From positions 1,178,001 to 1,242,000 of the forward strand of contig NZ_OY734020.1 of the NCBI RefSeq assembly GCF_963455295.1: DNA of 64,000 bases, read 5' to 3'. Below, one piece after another: positions 25,787-35,160 of the stretch. The stretch's first letter is position 1; every line of letters begins with the position of its first letter. The notes beneath the pieces were generated by a model. That model did no database searches and had not been told where the DNA came from. It was given only the letters and a program-made list of their open reading frames with translations. The position numbers and the translations under genes were made by a program. Source of the stretch: Candidatus Thiodiazotropha sp. CDECU1 (GTDB lineage Bacteria > Pseudomonadota > Gammaproteobacteria > Chromatiales > Chromatiaceae).

Positions 25787-27703
25787 ATGACAGACATAGC
25801 TGAGATCTTCGGGCCAGAAGGCTGGTTGGCAAAACGCATCGAGGGTTTTTCCTATCGACCGCAACAGCAGGAGATGGCTCAGGCTGTTGGCCGGGTTATG
25901 GATCAGGGTGGTGTATTGATCTGTGAGGCGGGGACAGGTACGGGCAAGACATTTGCCTATCTGGTGCCTGCCCTGATGTCCGGGCTCAAGACAATCATCT
26001 CCACAGGTACCAAAAATCTACAGGATCAGCTGTTCCACCGGGATCTGCCCATGGTGCGGCAAAGCCTGTCGAGTCCGGTCGCAACGGCATTGTTGAAGGG
26101 GCGCGCCAACTATCTCTGCATTCATCGCCTGGAAAATACCCTGCACGAAGAGTTGCATCTCACCAAGGAGCAGGTTGGACAGTTGCAAATGATCCGCGAA
26201 TGGTCGACCGGAACCAAGAGTGGCGATATCGCTGAGATGAAGCAGGTACCGGAGGAGGCTGGCATCTGGCCCTTTGTCACTTCGACCACCGACAACTGCC
26301 TGGGCCAGGAGTGTTCTGCCTATAGTACCTGCCACCTGATGGAGGCGAGGAAACGCGCCCAGGAGGCGGACCTGGTGGTTATCAACCACCATCTGCTGTG
26401 TGCGGATATGGCATTGAAAGGGGAGGGATTTGGCGAGCTTCTACCCAGTGCTGACTGTTATATCCTTGATGAAGCGCATCAGTTACCCGATATAGCGGGA
26501 AATTTCTTCGGTGACAGTATCAGTGGCCGCCAGTTACTTGAATTGGCGCGGGATACCGTCACGGAGTATCACCGTGAGGCAAATGATCTCCCGGAGATTC
26601 CCGAACGTGCCGAGCGTCTGCAACAGGCGACCCGCGATATGCGTCTCGCCTTTGGCCTTGAACAGAGGCGTGGAGCCTGGTCTGAGGTTGCCGCAAATCC
26701 TTCGGTGACCACCCATCTTGACAGGATGCTGGAGGCCATCGACCAACTGGCGCAAACACTGCATTCCGTAGAAGGGCGGGGAAAGGGCCTGGATAGCTGC
26801 CGTGAACGGTGTGAAAGCGCGCTGCAACGGCTGCATAGTATCCAAGAGAACGACGATAGCGAATCCATTCGTTGGTTTGAAACCCACCGCCAGAGCTTTC
26901 GTTTGAATGTCACCCCATTGGAGATAGCCGGTATCTTTCAGGCAGTCATGCAGGAGCATCGTGCCTCCTGGATATTTACCTCAGCTACCCTGGCGGTGGG
27001 CGGTAGTTTCGAACATTTTTCCAAACAGCTTGGCTTATCTGAAGCAGAAACCCATTGCTGGGACAGCCCTTTTGATTATCCGCAGCAAGCGGTTTGGTAT
27101 GTACCAAAGGATCTTCCGGAACCCAACAGCCCCGCGTTCAATCGGGCTGTATCCGATCTTTCGATCCCCATATTGCAGGCAAGCGGTGGTCGCGCATTTC
27201 TGCTGTATACAAGTCATAAGGCGCTGCAGGAGGCCGCTGATTATCTAAAAGAGAAGCTGAGCTATCCGATGCTGGTCCAGGGTACGGCGCCACGCACCGA
27301 ATTGGTTGAACAGTTCCGCAAACTCGGGAATGCGGTGTTACTCGGTACATCCAGTTTCTGGGAGGGTATCGATGTGCGTGGAGAGGCCTTATCCTGTGTC
27401 ATCATCGATAAGCTGCCATTTGCATCACCGGGGGATCCAGTGCTTCAGGCTCGAATCGATGCCCTGCGTAAGCAGGGTGGGAATCCCTTCATGGCCTATC
27501 AATTACCCCAGGCTGCTATTGCCTTGAAACAGGGCGCGGGACGTTTGATCAGAGATGAAAGGGATCGGGGGGTATTGGCTTTGTGTGATCCCAGGTTGCT
27601 AAGCAAGCCCTATGGCAAGATATTTATTCGCAGCTTGCCACCGATGACTAAAACACAGGATTTTAATGTCTTAGAGCGATTTTTCTCCCTGTCTGGCGGA
27701 TGA
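25787..27703 (+). CDS. yoaA: ATP-dependent helicase YoaA (DinG/XPD family)
   Basis: Superfamily 2 Fe-S helicase of 638 residues, the usual YoaA length. Walker A is GTGTGKT and Walker B is ILDEAHQLPD. Four cysteines (YLC, DNC, QEC, STC) form the expected [4Fe-4S] cluster domain. Helicase motifs continue with FTSATL, FLLYTSHKAL and GAGRLIRDERDRG. In Escherichia coli YoaA works with HolC in repair of stalled forks. The stop codon overlaps the A-tract that serves as the T-tract of the hemerythrin terminator on the other strand. DinG is the main alternative, but the length and motif spacing favour YoaA. Confidence 0.9.
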   Translation: MTDIAEIFGPEGWLAKRIEGFSYRPQQQEMAQAVGRVMDQGGVLICEAGTGTGKTFAYLVPALMSGLKTIISTGTKNLQDQLFHRDLPMVRQSLSSPVATALLKGRANYLCIHRLENTLHEELHLTKEQVGQLQMIREWSTGTKSGDIAEMKQVPEEAGIWPFVTSTTDNCLGQECSAYSTCHLMEARKRAQEADLVVINHHLLCADMALKGEGFGELLPSADCYILDEAHQLPDIAGNFFGDSISGRQLLELARDTVTEYHREANDLPEIPERAERLQQATRDMRLAFGLEQRRGAWSEVAANPSVTTHLDRMLEAIDQLAQTLHSVEGRGKGLDSCRERCESALQRLHSIQENDDSESIRWFETHRQSFRLNVTPLEIAGIFQAVMQEHRASWIFTSATLAVGGSFEHFSKQLGLSEAETHCWDSPFDYPQQAVWYVPKDLPEPNSPAFNRAVSDLSIPILQASGGRAFLLYTSHKALQEAADYLKEKLSYPMLVQGTAPRTELVEQFRKLGNAVLLGTSSFWEGIDVRGEALSCVIIDKLPFASPGDPVLQARIDALRKQGGNPFMAYQLPQAAIALKQGAGRLIRDERDRGVLALCDPRLLSKPYGKIFIRSLPPMTKTQDFNVLERFFSLSGG

Positions 27704-27748
27704 AAAAAAAAGCGGGATCAACGCGTCGGGGGCACTCGTAGATCCCGC
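27703..27748 (-). terminator. Intrinsic terminator of the hemerythrin gene
   Basis: On the minus strand an eight-base stem (GCGGGATC / GATCCCGC) with a 21-base loop is followed by nine T. It lies 44 bases beyond the hemerythrin stop. On the plus strand the same hairpin follows the yoaA stop but has no T-tract after it. Confidence 0.7.
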
Positions 27749-27791
27749 GAGGATGAAGCCAAATGTGGCTTGACATCAAAACTTGTGGTTT

Positions 27792-28187
27792 TCAGTTGCC
27801 CAAGGCCGGTCCGTATGGTTTATCAATGATCGGGATATGGTGATCGAGCCAGTTCTTGATATAAGTCATGGTCGCCTCCTCGATATCCATTTCGCCGGCA
27901 TGAAACTTATCCTGGATGTCGGTGCATGTCTTCACCAGCAGATCGTGTTCTTGACGATGACGCTCCAGTCCGCTGTAACCTCGCTCCTCCATCAAGCGTT
28001 CTTCGGTTTCAAAATGTTTTACAACGAAATCAACCAGGTTATCTAAGCGATTGCCTATATCGACGCGGTCCCTGTTGACCACAGCATCATTCAGTGCATT
28101 GACACGGTCAAACAGCTCTTTGTGTTGATTGTCACAGAGGTCGACGTTGGTGCTGTATTTTTCCTCTACCCATTGCATTAGCGACAT
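27792..28187 (-). CDS. Bacteriohemerythrin
   Basis: Single-domain oxygen-binding hemerythrin of 131 residues. The diiron ligands are visible in order: DNQHKELF, HFETEERLM, HRQEHDLL and WLDHHIPIID, giving the His/Glu/Asp set of the four-helix bundle. Such proteins store or deliver O2 or sense oxygen in microaerobic, often sulfur- or methane-oxidising bacteria. The ATG has an excellent AAAAGGAG ribosome site. It is monocistronic, with its own terminator downstream. Confidence 0.93.
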   Translation of the reverse strand: MSLMQWVEEKYSTNVDLCDNQHKELFDRVNALNDAVVNRDRVDIGNRLDNLVDFVVKHFETEERLMEERGYSGLERHRQEHDLLVKTCTDIQDKFHAGEMDIEEATMTYIKNWLDHHIPIIDKPYGPALGN

Positions 28188-28562
28188 TTATGAACTCCTT
28201 TTCGGTTTGGATGTGTCCCTGCTAATTATTTTCATATGCCGTCAGGCTTGTAAATCTGTGAACCTTCACCGCTCTCCATGAAGGCGTGCTCCCACGGTCA
28301 TTGACGATTGAAATCATTGGAATTGTGATAGCTGGTAGCGTGCTTCATCGGACGCGGCACCTGGCGTGCCACAACAGCTGATGATGCTGTTTCAGGATTG
28401 GATTCTCTAGACTACCCATCTGTCACTCCTCCATGTGTACGGTGTTGCTGGTGTGCATCACCTGCATCCTTTCAACATTCAGTCGGGGTAATAATCCCTA
28501 ATGTTGGTGGGCGAATTAAATTCTTATACAAATATCTCAATTTGTAAAGTCTTTGTGTCGGT
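28188..28562. other. 375-base intergenic region with a possible 24-residue frame
   Basis: No ordinary gene is visible. On the minus strand a frame of 24 codons (28419-28345, MGSLENPILKQHHQLLW...) has a strong GGAGG eight bases before its ATG, which makes it a possible leader peptide or remnant. An AT-rich inverted repeat (TACAAAT / ATTTGTA, 28527-28546) lies just after the glutamate dehydrogenase stop but lacks a clean T-tract. The promoter of the hemerythrin gene must be here. Confidence 0.35.
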
Positions 28563-29981
28563 TTAAACACCGATATCGATATAGGAACGTGCCAGTTTTT
28601 GCAAGGCAATGACATAGGCGGCGGTTCGGTAATCTTCGAGTTCGGGTTTACGGCTGCGTATATCGATTATCTCTTGCAACGCCTGACGCATGCTGTCATC
28701 GAGCCCGGAACGTACCAGGTCGAGTTCATCCGCACCCCGCGACAGGTTTGATTTGATCCATTCGGGTACCTGTTTACCCGTGGTCTGCTCCAACGCATTG
28801 ATCACGTGTCGGCCGCGGGACTCATCCAAGCGACGCTCGATGCGGCCGAACCGCATATGGCTGAGGTTGCGAATCCACTCGAAATAGGAGACCACCACCC
28901 CGCCTGCGTTGACATAGGCGTCAGGTAGGATGGTGATGCCCCGGTTACGCAGGATGCGGTCGGCCTCAAATGTGATGGGGCCATTGGCGGCCTCGACGAT
29001 CAATTTGGCACTGATATTCGGTGCGTTTTGTTCGTGGATCGCCCCTTCTATGGCGGCGGGTATCAGGATATCGCAATCCGCTTCCAGAAGTTTTTGACCC
29101 TCTGTGATGAACTCACCACCAGCGAATCCCTTCAATCCCCCATGGGAGCAGCGGTGGAAGTAGGCCTCTTCCACATGGATGCCATCGGGATTGAAGATTG
29201 CCCCGTCCCGTTCGATGATGCCGACTATGTTGGCGCCATCCTCCTCGGATAGGAACTTGGCGGCGTGATAACCCACATTGCCCAGTCCCTGGATGATAAC
29301 GTGTTTACCCTCCAAGCCACCATCCAGGCCCGTGGCATTCAACTCCTCCTTGTGCCGGAAAAACTCCTGTAGGGCATATTTCACCCCACGTCCGGTGGCC
29401 TCGGTGCGTCCATTGACACCACCATGCGCCACCGGTTTTCCGGTGACACAGGCGAGGGCGTTGATCTCCTCGGGATAGAGATGCTTGTAGGTGTCGGCTA
29501 TCCAGGCCATTTCCCGTTGACCTGTACCCATATCGGGAGCGGGTACATTGGTTGCCGGATTGAGAAATCCAGGCGCCGCCAGTTCCCGCGCAAAGCGACG
29601 GGTGATCTGTTTCAACTCATCCCGCGTGTAGTTGTCCGGGTTGATATAGAGCCCACCCTTGGAGCCGCCAAAGGGGACGTCGACAATGGCGCACTTATAG
29701 GTCATCAGTGCGGCCAGGGCTTCTACCTCCTGTTGATCGACACTCTCCGAGTAGCGCAAACCGCCTTTGGCCGGCAGGCGGTGGATGCTGTGGACTGCAC
29801 GCCAGCCAGTGAAAAGCTCAATCTTGCCCCTTATTTCCACGGGGAAACTGACCTGTAGTACCGAAGTGCAGGATTTGATGGCATTGGAAATGCCGGGGTC
29901 CAGGTCCATTAAAGCCAGGGCACGATCGACCATGTGGTCAACACTTTGTCTAAATGTCAGGCCGGATGTTACTTCTGTCAT
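28563..29981 (-). CDS. Glu/Leu/Phe/Val dehydrogenase (glutamate dehydrogenase)
   Basis: Oxidative deaminating dehydrogenase of 472 residues, most likely glutamate dehydrogenase interconverting glutamate and 2-oxoglutarate. The substrate domain has PAKGGLRYS and the catalytic-Lys motif YKCAIVDVPFGGSKGG. The cofactor domain has the Rossmann motif IQGLGNVGYHAAKF. The acidic residue after the second strand (IIERDG) gives a mixed NAD/NADP picture, so cofactor preference is uncertain. A longer than usual C-terminal helix region (after residue 410) follows. It is a single gene, transcribed away from the pteridine reductase gene in the same direction with a 53-base gap. Confidence 0.9.
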   Translation of the reverse strand: MTEVTSGLTFRQSVDHMVDRALALMDLDPGISNAIKSCTSVLQVSFPVEIRGKIELFTGWRAVHSIHRLPAKGGLRYSESVDQQEVEALAALMTYKCAIVDVPFGGSKGGLYINPDNYTRDELKQITRRFARELAAPGFLNPATNVPAPDMGTGQREMAWIADTYKHLYPEEINALACVTGKPVAHGGVNGRTEATGRGVKYALQEFFRHKEELNATGLDGGLEGKHVIIQGLGNVGYHAAKFLSEEDGANIVGIIERDGAIFNPDGIHVEEAYFHRCSHGGLKGFAGGEFITEGQKLLEADCDILIPAAIEGAIHEQNAPNISAKLIVEAANGPITFEADRILRNRGITILPDAYVNAGGVVVSYFEWIRNLSHMRFGRIERRLDESRGRHVINALEQTTGKQVPEWIKSNLSRGADELDLVRSGLDDSMRQALQEIIDIRSRKPELEDYRTAAYVIALQKLARSYIDIGV

Positions 29982-30034
29982 AGTCTATGGCTCGCAATCA
30001 GATGGGATTACAGAAATATACTTCATGCATAGAT

Positions 30035-30790
30035 TCACTGCTGCAACGTTCTGCCACCATCGACTGCGATAATCTGGCCGGTAATGTAAGGGGCATCACG
30101 ATAGAGGAACAGCAGAGTATTGGCTATGTCCTCCGGTGTGCCCGCCCTTTTCAATGCGGTTCGCTCCACTATTTCCGCTTGTACCTGCTCGGCCAGGCCC
30201 TGTTCCGGCCAGAGTATGGCCCCTGGTGCAACGCCATTGACGCGGATTTCAGGCCCCAACTCACGCGCCAGGGATTTTACCAGCATGGCGTTGCCCGCTT
30301 TGGCGACAGAGTAGATGGGATGACCCTTGAGCGGTCGCCGGGCATGGATGTCCACCAGGTTGATGATACAGCCTTTACTCCGGTAGAGCAGCGGTGCTGC
30401 TGCCTGGGAGAGAAAAAAGGGCGCTTTGAGGTTGCTGCCGATGAGGTCCTCCCAATCTTCTGGTGTCGCTTGATCGAGCGGGGTCGGGTAAAAACTCGAG
30501 GCATTGTTCACCAACAGGTCGAGACGCTGATATAGGGTTTCGGCTTGGCTGATCAGGTAAGCATAGCTTTCCGCTTGATGCAGATCCGCCTGCAACAACC
30601 ACACAGACTGAGCACGCTTCTTCTCCAGTTCACGCTTTACCTGCTCAGCCGCCTCCTTGGAGTGGCGATAGTGGAGTAGAATGTTCATCCCTTCAGCGTG
30701 CAACTGTCGGGCAATAGCGGCACCGATTCTATGTGCGGCACCGGTGATCAGTACACACTTACCAGTTAGATCGTTCCGGTTTTGCGTCAT
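30035..30790 (-). CDS. folM: Pteridine reductase / dihydromonapterin reductase (SDR)
   Basis: Short-chain dehydrogenase of 251 residues resembling FolM/PTR1, which reduces dihydrofolate or dihydromonapterin. The cofactor motif is ITGAAHRIG (instead of TGxxxGIG), typical for the PTR1 branch, with LHYRHS giving the NADPH-binding basic patch, NNASSFYPTP as the NNAS motif, and YSVAKAG as the catalytic Tyr-x-x-x-Lys. C-terminal GAILWPEQG is also characteristic of this branch. It sits head-to-head with the MidA-type methyltransferase gene, 64 bases apart. The exact pterin substrate is inferred. Confidence 0.85.
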   Translation of the reverse strand: MTQNRNDLTGKCVLITGAAHRIGAAIARQLHAEGMNILLHYRHSKEAAEQVKRELEKKRAQSVWLLQADLHQAESYAYLISQAETLYQRLDLLVNNASSFYPTPLDQATPEDWEDLIGSNLKAPFFLSQAAAPLLYRSKGCIINLVDIHARRPLKGHPIYSVAKAGNAMLVKSLARELGPEIRVNGVAPGAILWPEQGLAEQVQAEIVERTALKRAGTPEDIANTLLFLYRDAPYITGQIIAVDGGRTLQQ

Positions 30791-30854
30791 ATAGGAACTC
30801 CATGGTTGAATGTCGCGTCTACTCTAACGGATTCATCAAGGTTTCAAAATATAT

Positions 30855-32060
30855 ATGCCCGACTGTCTCAGCGAAAAATCAGTGCCGCCAGGCAGGCCCC
30901 TGCCACTGCCGGATGCCACCTCCCAGGCCATCAGTGAAAGACTGATGCGGCAGATAAGACGCACCATCGAGAAGGCAAACGGTGCCATTCCCTTCGATCG
31001 CTTTATGCAGATGGCGCTCTACGCACCGGGGCTTGGTTACTATGTGGCAGGTAGCCGTAAATTCGGTGAACAGGGTGATTTTATCACCGCCCCGGAGGTC
31101 TCCCCGCTATTTGCTCAATGCCTTGCCCATCAGATAGCACCCATATTGACGCAAGTTACAGCCGGTGACCTATTGGAGTTTGGTGCCGGCTCCGGACTGC
31201 TTGCAGCTGACCTGCTGGTGGAGTTGGAAAGGCTGGACAGACTACCCCGATGCTACCAGATATTAGAGGTCAGCCCCGAACTCAGGGCGCGCCAGCTGGA
31301 GACCCTGGAAAGCCGTGCACCGCATCTGCTCACTCGGGTGAAATGGCTGGATACGATGCCAAGTGGCTTTCGCGGTGTGGTAATCGCCAACGAACTATTG
31401 GATGCGATGCCGGTGAGTCGGTTCCGCATCACTGAGGGAGGCATCGAAGAGAGCTTCGTTATCTGTGATGGTGATGGATTGAAGGAGCGTTTTGACACGC
31501 CTGTCACCCAAGGTCTCGAGTCTACGGTTGAGGAGATTTGTCAAGAGAGTGTCGAACTCTCTACGGGTTATGTTTCTGAAATCAATCTGCGTCAGACCGC
31601 CTGGATATCGGCCCTGGCCTCGGCAATGGATCAAGGCGCCGCGATCCTGATCGATTACGGTTACAGCCATGCTGAGTACTATCATCCTCAGCGTAACCGG
31701 GGCACATTGATGTGCCACTATCACCATCGCGCGCATAGTGATCCATTTAGTCGGGTCGGGTTACAGGACATTACCAGCCATGTGGATTTCACCGCCCTCG
31801 CCCGGGCTGCGGTGGAGTCGGGATTCAGGTTGGGTGGTTATACCACCCAGGCCCATTTTCTCATTGCGAATGGCCTGGATAGTCGCTTGGCCGAATCGGA
31901 CCCCAATGATCTGAGTCGACACATGTCTCTGGTTCAGGGGGTCAAACGTCTGACGCTACCATCAGAGATGGGAGAGCGCTTTAAGGTCCTGGGGCTACTC
32001 AAGGAGCTCGACATCAATCTGCAGGGTTTCAGTCTACGGGACTTTTGCGAGCGTCTGTAA
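30855..32060 (+). CDS. MidA/NDUFAF7-type SAM-dependent methyltransferase
   Basis: Class I methyltransferase of 401 residues of the MidA family (mitochondrial NDUFAF7 methylates an arginine of complex I). The N-terminal part has FDRFMQMALYAPGLGYY and GDFITAPEVSPLF, and the SAM loop is LLEFGAGSGLLA. YGYSHAEYYHPQRNRGTL with CHYHHRAHSDPF is the family hallmark. The bacterial target is not settled. It is divergent from folM and followed by two minus-strand thioredoxin-fold genes. Confidence 0.9.
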   Translation: MPDCLSEKSVPPGRPLPLPDATSQAISERLMRQIRRTIEKANGAIPFDRFMQMALYAPGLGYYVAGSRKFGEQGDFITAPEVSPLFAQCLAHQIAPILTQVTAGDLLEFGAGSGLLAADLLVELERLDRLPRCYQILEVSPELRARQLETLESRAPHLLTRVKWLDTMPSGFRGVVIANELLDAMPVSRFRITEGGIEESFVICDGDGLKERFDTPVTQGLESTVEEICQESVELSTGYVSEINLRQTAWISALASAMDQGAAILIDYGYSHAEYYHPQRNRGTLMCHYHHRAHSDPFSRVGLQDITSHVDFTALARAAVESGFRLGGYTTQAHFLIANGLDSRLAESDPNDLSRHMSLVQGVKRLTLPSEMGERFKVLGLLKELDINLQGFSLRDFCERL

Positions 32061-32132
32061 AGATCCAGGATCAGGTTGGGGGTATCGTCTGCTGAATATC
32101 TGGCAATGTATAGTTATCGGTTGGAAAGCGGT

Positions 32133-32639
32133 TCAATCTGCCGATTGCATCCTGGTTGTGGCTTGTTTGATTGCATCATCAATGTAGAGAATCAGAAAGT
32201 CCACGGTGTTGATACCGATAATGCGCTCAGCTGCCTCTCTGCCTTCGGCATCCAGAAACAGCAGTGTGGGCGTCACCGAGACATTGTATTGGCTGGCGAA
32301 ATCCACCGCCTCCTCCCGTTTCCCTTGTAAGGTGGTGACTGTTTCCCCAGGATCGATGGAAAGCTCCCTGATCAGTACCCGTTGCTGATACTCCAGGTCC
32401 AACTGCATGGGCTCTAGAATCTCCTCTTTCATCCGATCGCAATAGCTGCAATGGTATTGGGAGACCATTAACAGGATTGGTATCTGGTTCTGTTTGGATT
32501 GTCTGCTCAGTTGCTGAATATCTTCGAGCGGGACCAGTTTGCCCATATCGGCATGGGCCAAAGTGCCGAAGAAGAGGCAGAGGGTTAGGATTTTGACAAG
32601 TTGTTTCAGGTGCGCAGCCCGATGTTGAGGCGATAGCAT
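32133..32639 (-). CDS. Secreted thioredoxin-fold protein (CSYC)
   Basis: Periplasmic thioredoxin-like protein of 168 residues from the ATG at 32639, which gives a clear signal peptide ending FFGTLAHA and has GGGAG upstream; the longer frame from 32759 hides it. The active site is CSYC (Cys64/Cys67), with the cis-Pro in SVTPTLLF. It is of the SoxW/DsbE-like group that reduces or protects protein thiols in the periplasm. Its partner gene with the same CSYC motif lies 40 bases upstream, so the two form an operon. Confidence 0.8.
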   Translation of the reverse strand: MLSPQHRAAHLKQLVKILTLCLFFGTLAHADMGKLVPLEDIQQLSRQSKQNQIPILLMVSQYHCSYCDRMKEEILEPMQLDLEYQQRVLIRELSIDPGETVTTLQGKREEAVDFASQYNVSVTPTLLFLDAEGREAAERIIGINTVDFLILYIDDAIKQATTRMQSAD

Positions 32640-32679
32640 GGGTCTGGCTCCCGGAATTGGAGCAAATCCATTGGCTCGC

Positions 32680-33138
32680 TTATTCAAGGGCCTGGAATGA
32701 GGCGACCAAGGATGTTCGCAGCAACTCCAGGTATTCATCCTGAGAATTATACCCCACAATAGGATCTGTCAGGGGCTTTCCATCCGGATCGAGAATCATC
32801 AGGGTAGGAACGGCATAGATATTGTAACGTTTCTTAAACTGCCGGCTACGGATGGAGTCGCCGTTGAAATCGATGATCTTGCCACTCGAATGGATATCAA
32901 ATTCACGGATCAGGGGCTGGGTTTTATCGCTATTTTGGGCAAGTGGTTCAATCACTTCTTGTTTCAGCCGTTGACAGTAGCTGCAGGTATCAGCATTAAA
33001 TACTACCAGGATTGGCGAGTGTCTCTCACGAGCCATGTCAGAGAGATCGGCCCAGTCATGGGTTGTCAATGAGGGATCGGCTGAACTTATGCCGATAAAG
33101 AGAAAAAGTGCTACAAAAAGGTACTGCTTAATCATCAA
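32680..33138 (-). CDS. SoxW-like secreted thioredoxin
   Basis: Periplasmic thioredoxin-fold protein of 152 residues with a signal peptide (MMIKQYLFVALFLFIGISSA) and active site CSYC (Cys52/Cys55) in VVFNADTCSYC. It has AVPTLMILDPDG as the cis-Pro segment. Similar proteins in sulfur oxidisers are named SoxW and act on SoxYZ thiols. It is first in a two-gene operon with another CSYC protein, and soxB itself is 28 kb away. The sox link is therefore inference; a general c-type cytochrome maturation role remains possible. Confidence 0.8.
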   Translation of the reverse strand: MMIKQYLFVALFLFIGISSADPSLTTHDWADLSDMARERHSPILVVFNADTCSYCQRLKQEVIEPLAQNSDKTQPLIREFDIHSSGKIIDFNGDSIRSRQFKKRYNIYAVPTLMILDPDGKPLTDPIVGYNSQDEYLELLRTSLVASFQALE

Positions 33139-33487
33139 TTGTTACTGCTTGTCAGATGATGCGTAGTAGTATATCAAATATTTCTAATATAGCAATGGAT
33201 TCTCAGCACCGATTGGCTTGCTTTAACTCAGCGCAATGCAGTTTTTGTGAGCCTGATCTCAGATATGTTCAACCTCTCAGCGGGCAGCCCCATGAAACCC
33301 AGGGGTGACCTCTTCCTGCGGAATAATTTTCAATTAATACATATACTTGCCTATCCAAAAAGAGATGTATGCAGGCATGCTCAGGGTCAATGTAGCGAAC
33401 AAAAGTCCCGGTTTTCGGACAAGTTTGGATGCAAATCCCTCTCCTGGTGTACACTCCCAGATCTGAAGTAATGCCTTTTTCTACCCC
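33139..33487. other. Intergenic region without an assignable gene
   Basis: The 349 bases between the thioredoxin and TauE/SafE genes hold only short frames on both strands (a 74-codon plus frame at 33247 and a 61-codon minus frame at 33269), neither with a ribosome site or recognisable motif. They may be a degraded remnant. Promoters for both divergent genes must be here. Confidence 0.35.
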
Positions 33488-34303
33488 ATGAATTCTCTGT
33501 TTTTAGCGATCACGCCTGAATCATTGTTACTGTTTTTGTTACTGGGCTCCCTGGTTGGCCTGGTGGCCGGTCTGTTTGGCGTCGGTGGAGGGTTGGTGAT
33601 TGTGCCTGCCCTGATTTGGGGATTGCCATTGATTGATGTCTCACCAGCCCATGTCGCCCACATTGCAGTGGGGTCATCTTTGGCCACAATCGTGATTACC
33701 TCTATCTCTTCGACGCGCGCGCACCATAAGCGGGGCGCCGTGGACTGGCGCGATTTCTGGAAACTGACGCCAGGCCTGCTCATCGGTGCCTGGCTAGGCA
33801 GTATCGTTGCCGGGATGTTGAGTGGCGATCTACTCCAAACCCTGTTTGGGATGTTCGCCATTATCGTCGGTCTGCGTATGTTTCGCAGGGGGAAGGCTCG
33901 AGGCAGCAGGTTGCATGTGACCACTTGGATTATGCTATCGGTTGCCACGCTGATTGGCGGCATATCCGCCATTGTGGGAATCGGTGGTGGCTCCATGACC
34001 GTGCCTTTCCTGCATGCCACTGGTGTCGAAATGAAACGGGCGGTCGCAACATCCTGCGCATGCGGTCTTCCGATTGCCTTATCGGGGGCAATCAGCTTTG
34101 TTGTGGTTGGCTGGGGAGTCGAGGGTTTACCCCCCTTCAGCAGTGGCTATGTCTATTGGCCGGTGGTACTCATTATAATCATCACCAGCAGCCTGTTCGC
34201 ACCTGCCGGTGCGGCATTGGCGCATCGACTTCCCGAGCGGGAATTGAAGGTTGTATTTGCGTTGTTTTTGATCTTGGTTGGTACGAAATTGCTACTTGGG
34301 TGA
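33488..34303 (+). CDS. TauE/SafE family sulfite/sulfonate permease
   Basis: Inner-membrane permease of 271 residues with about eight hydrophobic helices. The repeat motif GLFGVGGGLVIVPAL at residues 29-43 and its second copy GIGGGSMTVPFL near residue 160 are hallmarks of TauE/SafE. Family members export sulfite, sulfoacetate or related organosulfur anions, and in sulfur oxidisers they are often linked to handling sulfite. The substrate cannot be read from sequence. The 3' end overlaps the convergent Pro/Gly/Tyr-rich gene by 12 bases. Confidence 0.88.
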   Translation: MNSLFLAITPESLLLFLLLGSLVGLVAGLFGVGGGLVIVPALIWGLPLIDVSPAHVAHIAVGSSLATIVITSISSTRAHHKRGAVDWRDFWKLTPGLLIGAWLGSIVAGMLSGDLLQTLFGMFAIIVGLRMFRRGKARGSRLHVTTWIMLSVATLIGGISAIVGIGGGSMTVPFLHATGVEMKRAVATSCACGLPIALSGAISFVVVGWGVEGLPPFSSGYVYWPVVLIIIITSSLFAPAGAALAHRLPERELKVVFALFLILVGTKLLLG

Positions 34304-34966
34304 GTTTATGCCGCGGATCAGGGTGTAGGGGGGTATCGGTATCGGCAGTTGTTTGAAATATAGGTAGGCCCCTGATTCACTGCGCATTATCATTTTGCCA
34401 TTGTCGAGTAGATAGTCATACTCCTGGACCAACTCTGTTTCCGGGTCGAACATGAGTAGCTTGTTGCCCTGGATATGGTAGCGGCCATCACGATAGACTT
34501 CCGCATTGGCATAGATCCGGAAATGGCCATACATGACCAAGACGATTTCACCGCCCCGGCCGATCCAAATGCCGTCTACGACAGATTTATAGCTATTTGG
34601 ATTTGGGGGTCCTGGAGGAGGGCCTTGCATTGGCGGACCGTCATATCCAGGCGGGTAGTAGGTATAGGGGGAGTAGAGCCCCTGTTGCGGTGGCATATAT
34701 CCCGGATATCCTCTGCCTGGTGCGCTCCGGGGTGAACCGTACCAGCGGCTGGATGGGGATGAGTTTATTTCAAAATCCCAATCCGTATCGCCTTTGAATC
34801 GATGTGCAAGTTCGCCCATGGTGTCCATCATGGCAATCATGGCCTTACTCATGATATTGGATGGAGATGTTAAAGCGTGAACCTCCAGTTGCATAATACA
34901 AAACAGTGGAATCAGCCAAATCCATGGACTGAAGGTGCTGCGTCTAATTCGATGCATGATAGGCAA
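34292..34966 (-). CDS. Pro/Gly/Tyr-rich exported protein of unknown function
   Basis: Hypothetical 224-residue protein. It has an N-terminal signal segment (about residues 15-31), a Pro/Gly/Tyr-rich middle (GYPGYMPPQQGLYSPYTYY, PPGYDGPPMQGPPPGPPNP) and a C-terminal domain starting at YKSVVDGIWIG with alternating strands typical of a small beta-sandwich (IYANAEVYRDGRYHI). I recognise no family. The composition suggests a surface or periplasmic linker. The gene overlaps the permease gene by 12 bases tail to tail. Confidence 0.7.
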   Translation of the reverse strand: MPIMHRIRRSTFSPWIWLIPLFCIMQLEVHALTSPSNIMSKAMIAMMDTMGELAHRFKGDTDWDFEINSSPSSRWYGSPRSAPGRGYPGYMPPQQGLYSPYTYYPPGYDGPPMQGPPPGPPNPNSYKSVVDGIWIGRGGEIVLVMYGHFRIYANAEVYRDGRYHIQGNKLLMFDPETELVQEYDYLLDNGKMIMRSESGAYLYFKQLPIPIPPYTLIRGINSPK

Positions 34967-35160
34967 GTTCCAATATGCGCCAGTTAATTGGGGGCGTGGT
35001 GATTGCTAATAATAGCCGAATAAGGGTGTATTTTCCGACTCTTCTCGATTTAATCCGGTGTTAAATGACATTTGCTTCGTGGAGCTATAGAATTTGTCAG
35101 GTAAAGTCCCGATCGTCATATCGATCGATAATTAGAAGTAAGGTTTGCAGGAGGGTCCTG

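Noticed and set aside
33247-33471. 74-codon plus and 61-codon minus frames as genes
   Set aside because: No ribosome site, no motif, overlapping each other; reported only as an unassigned region.
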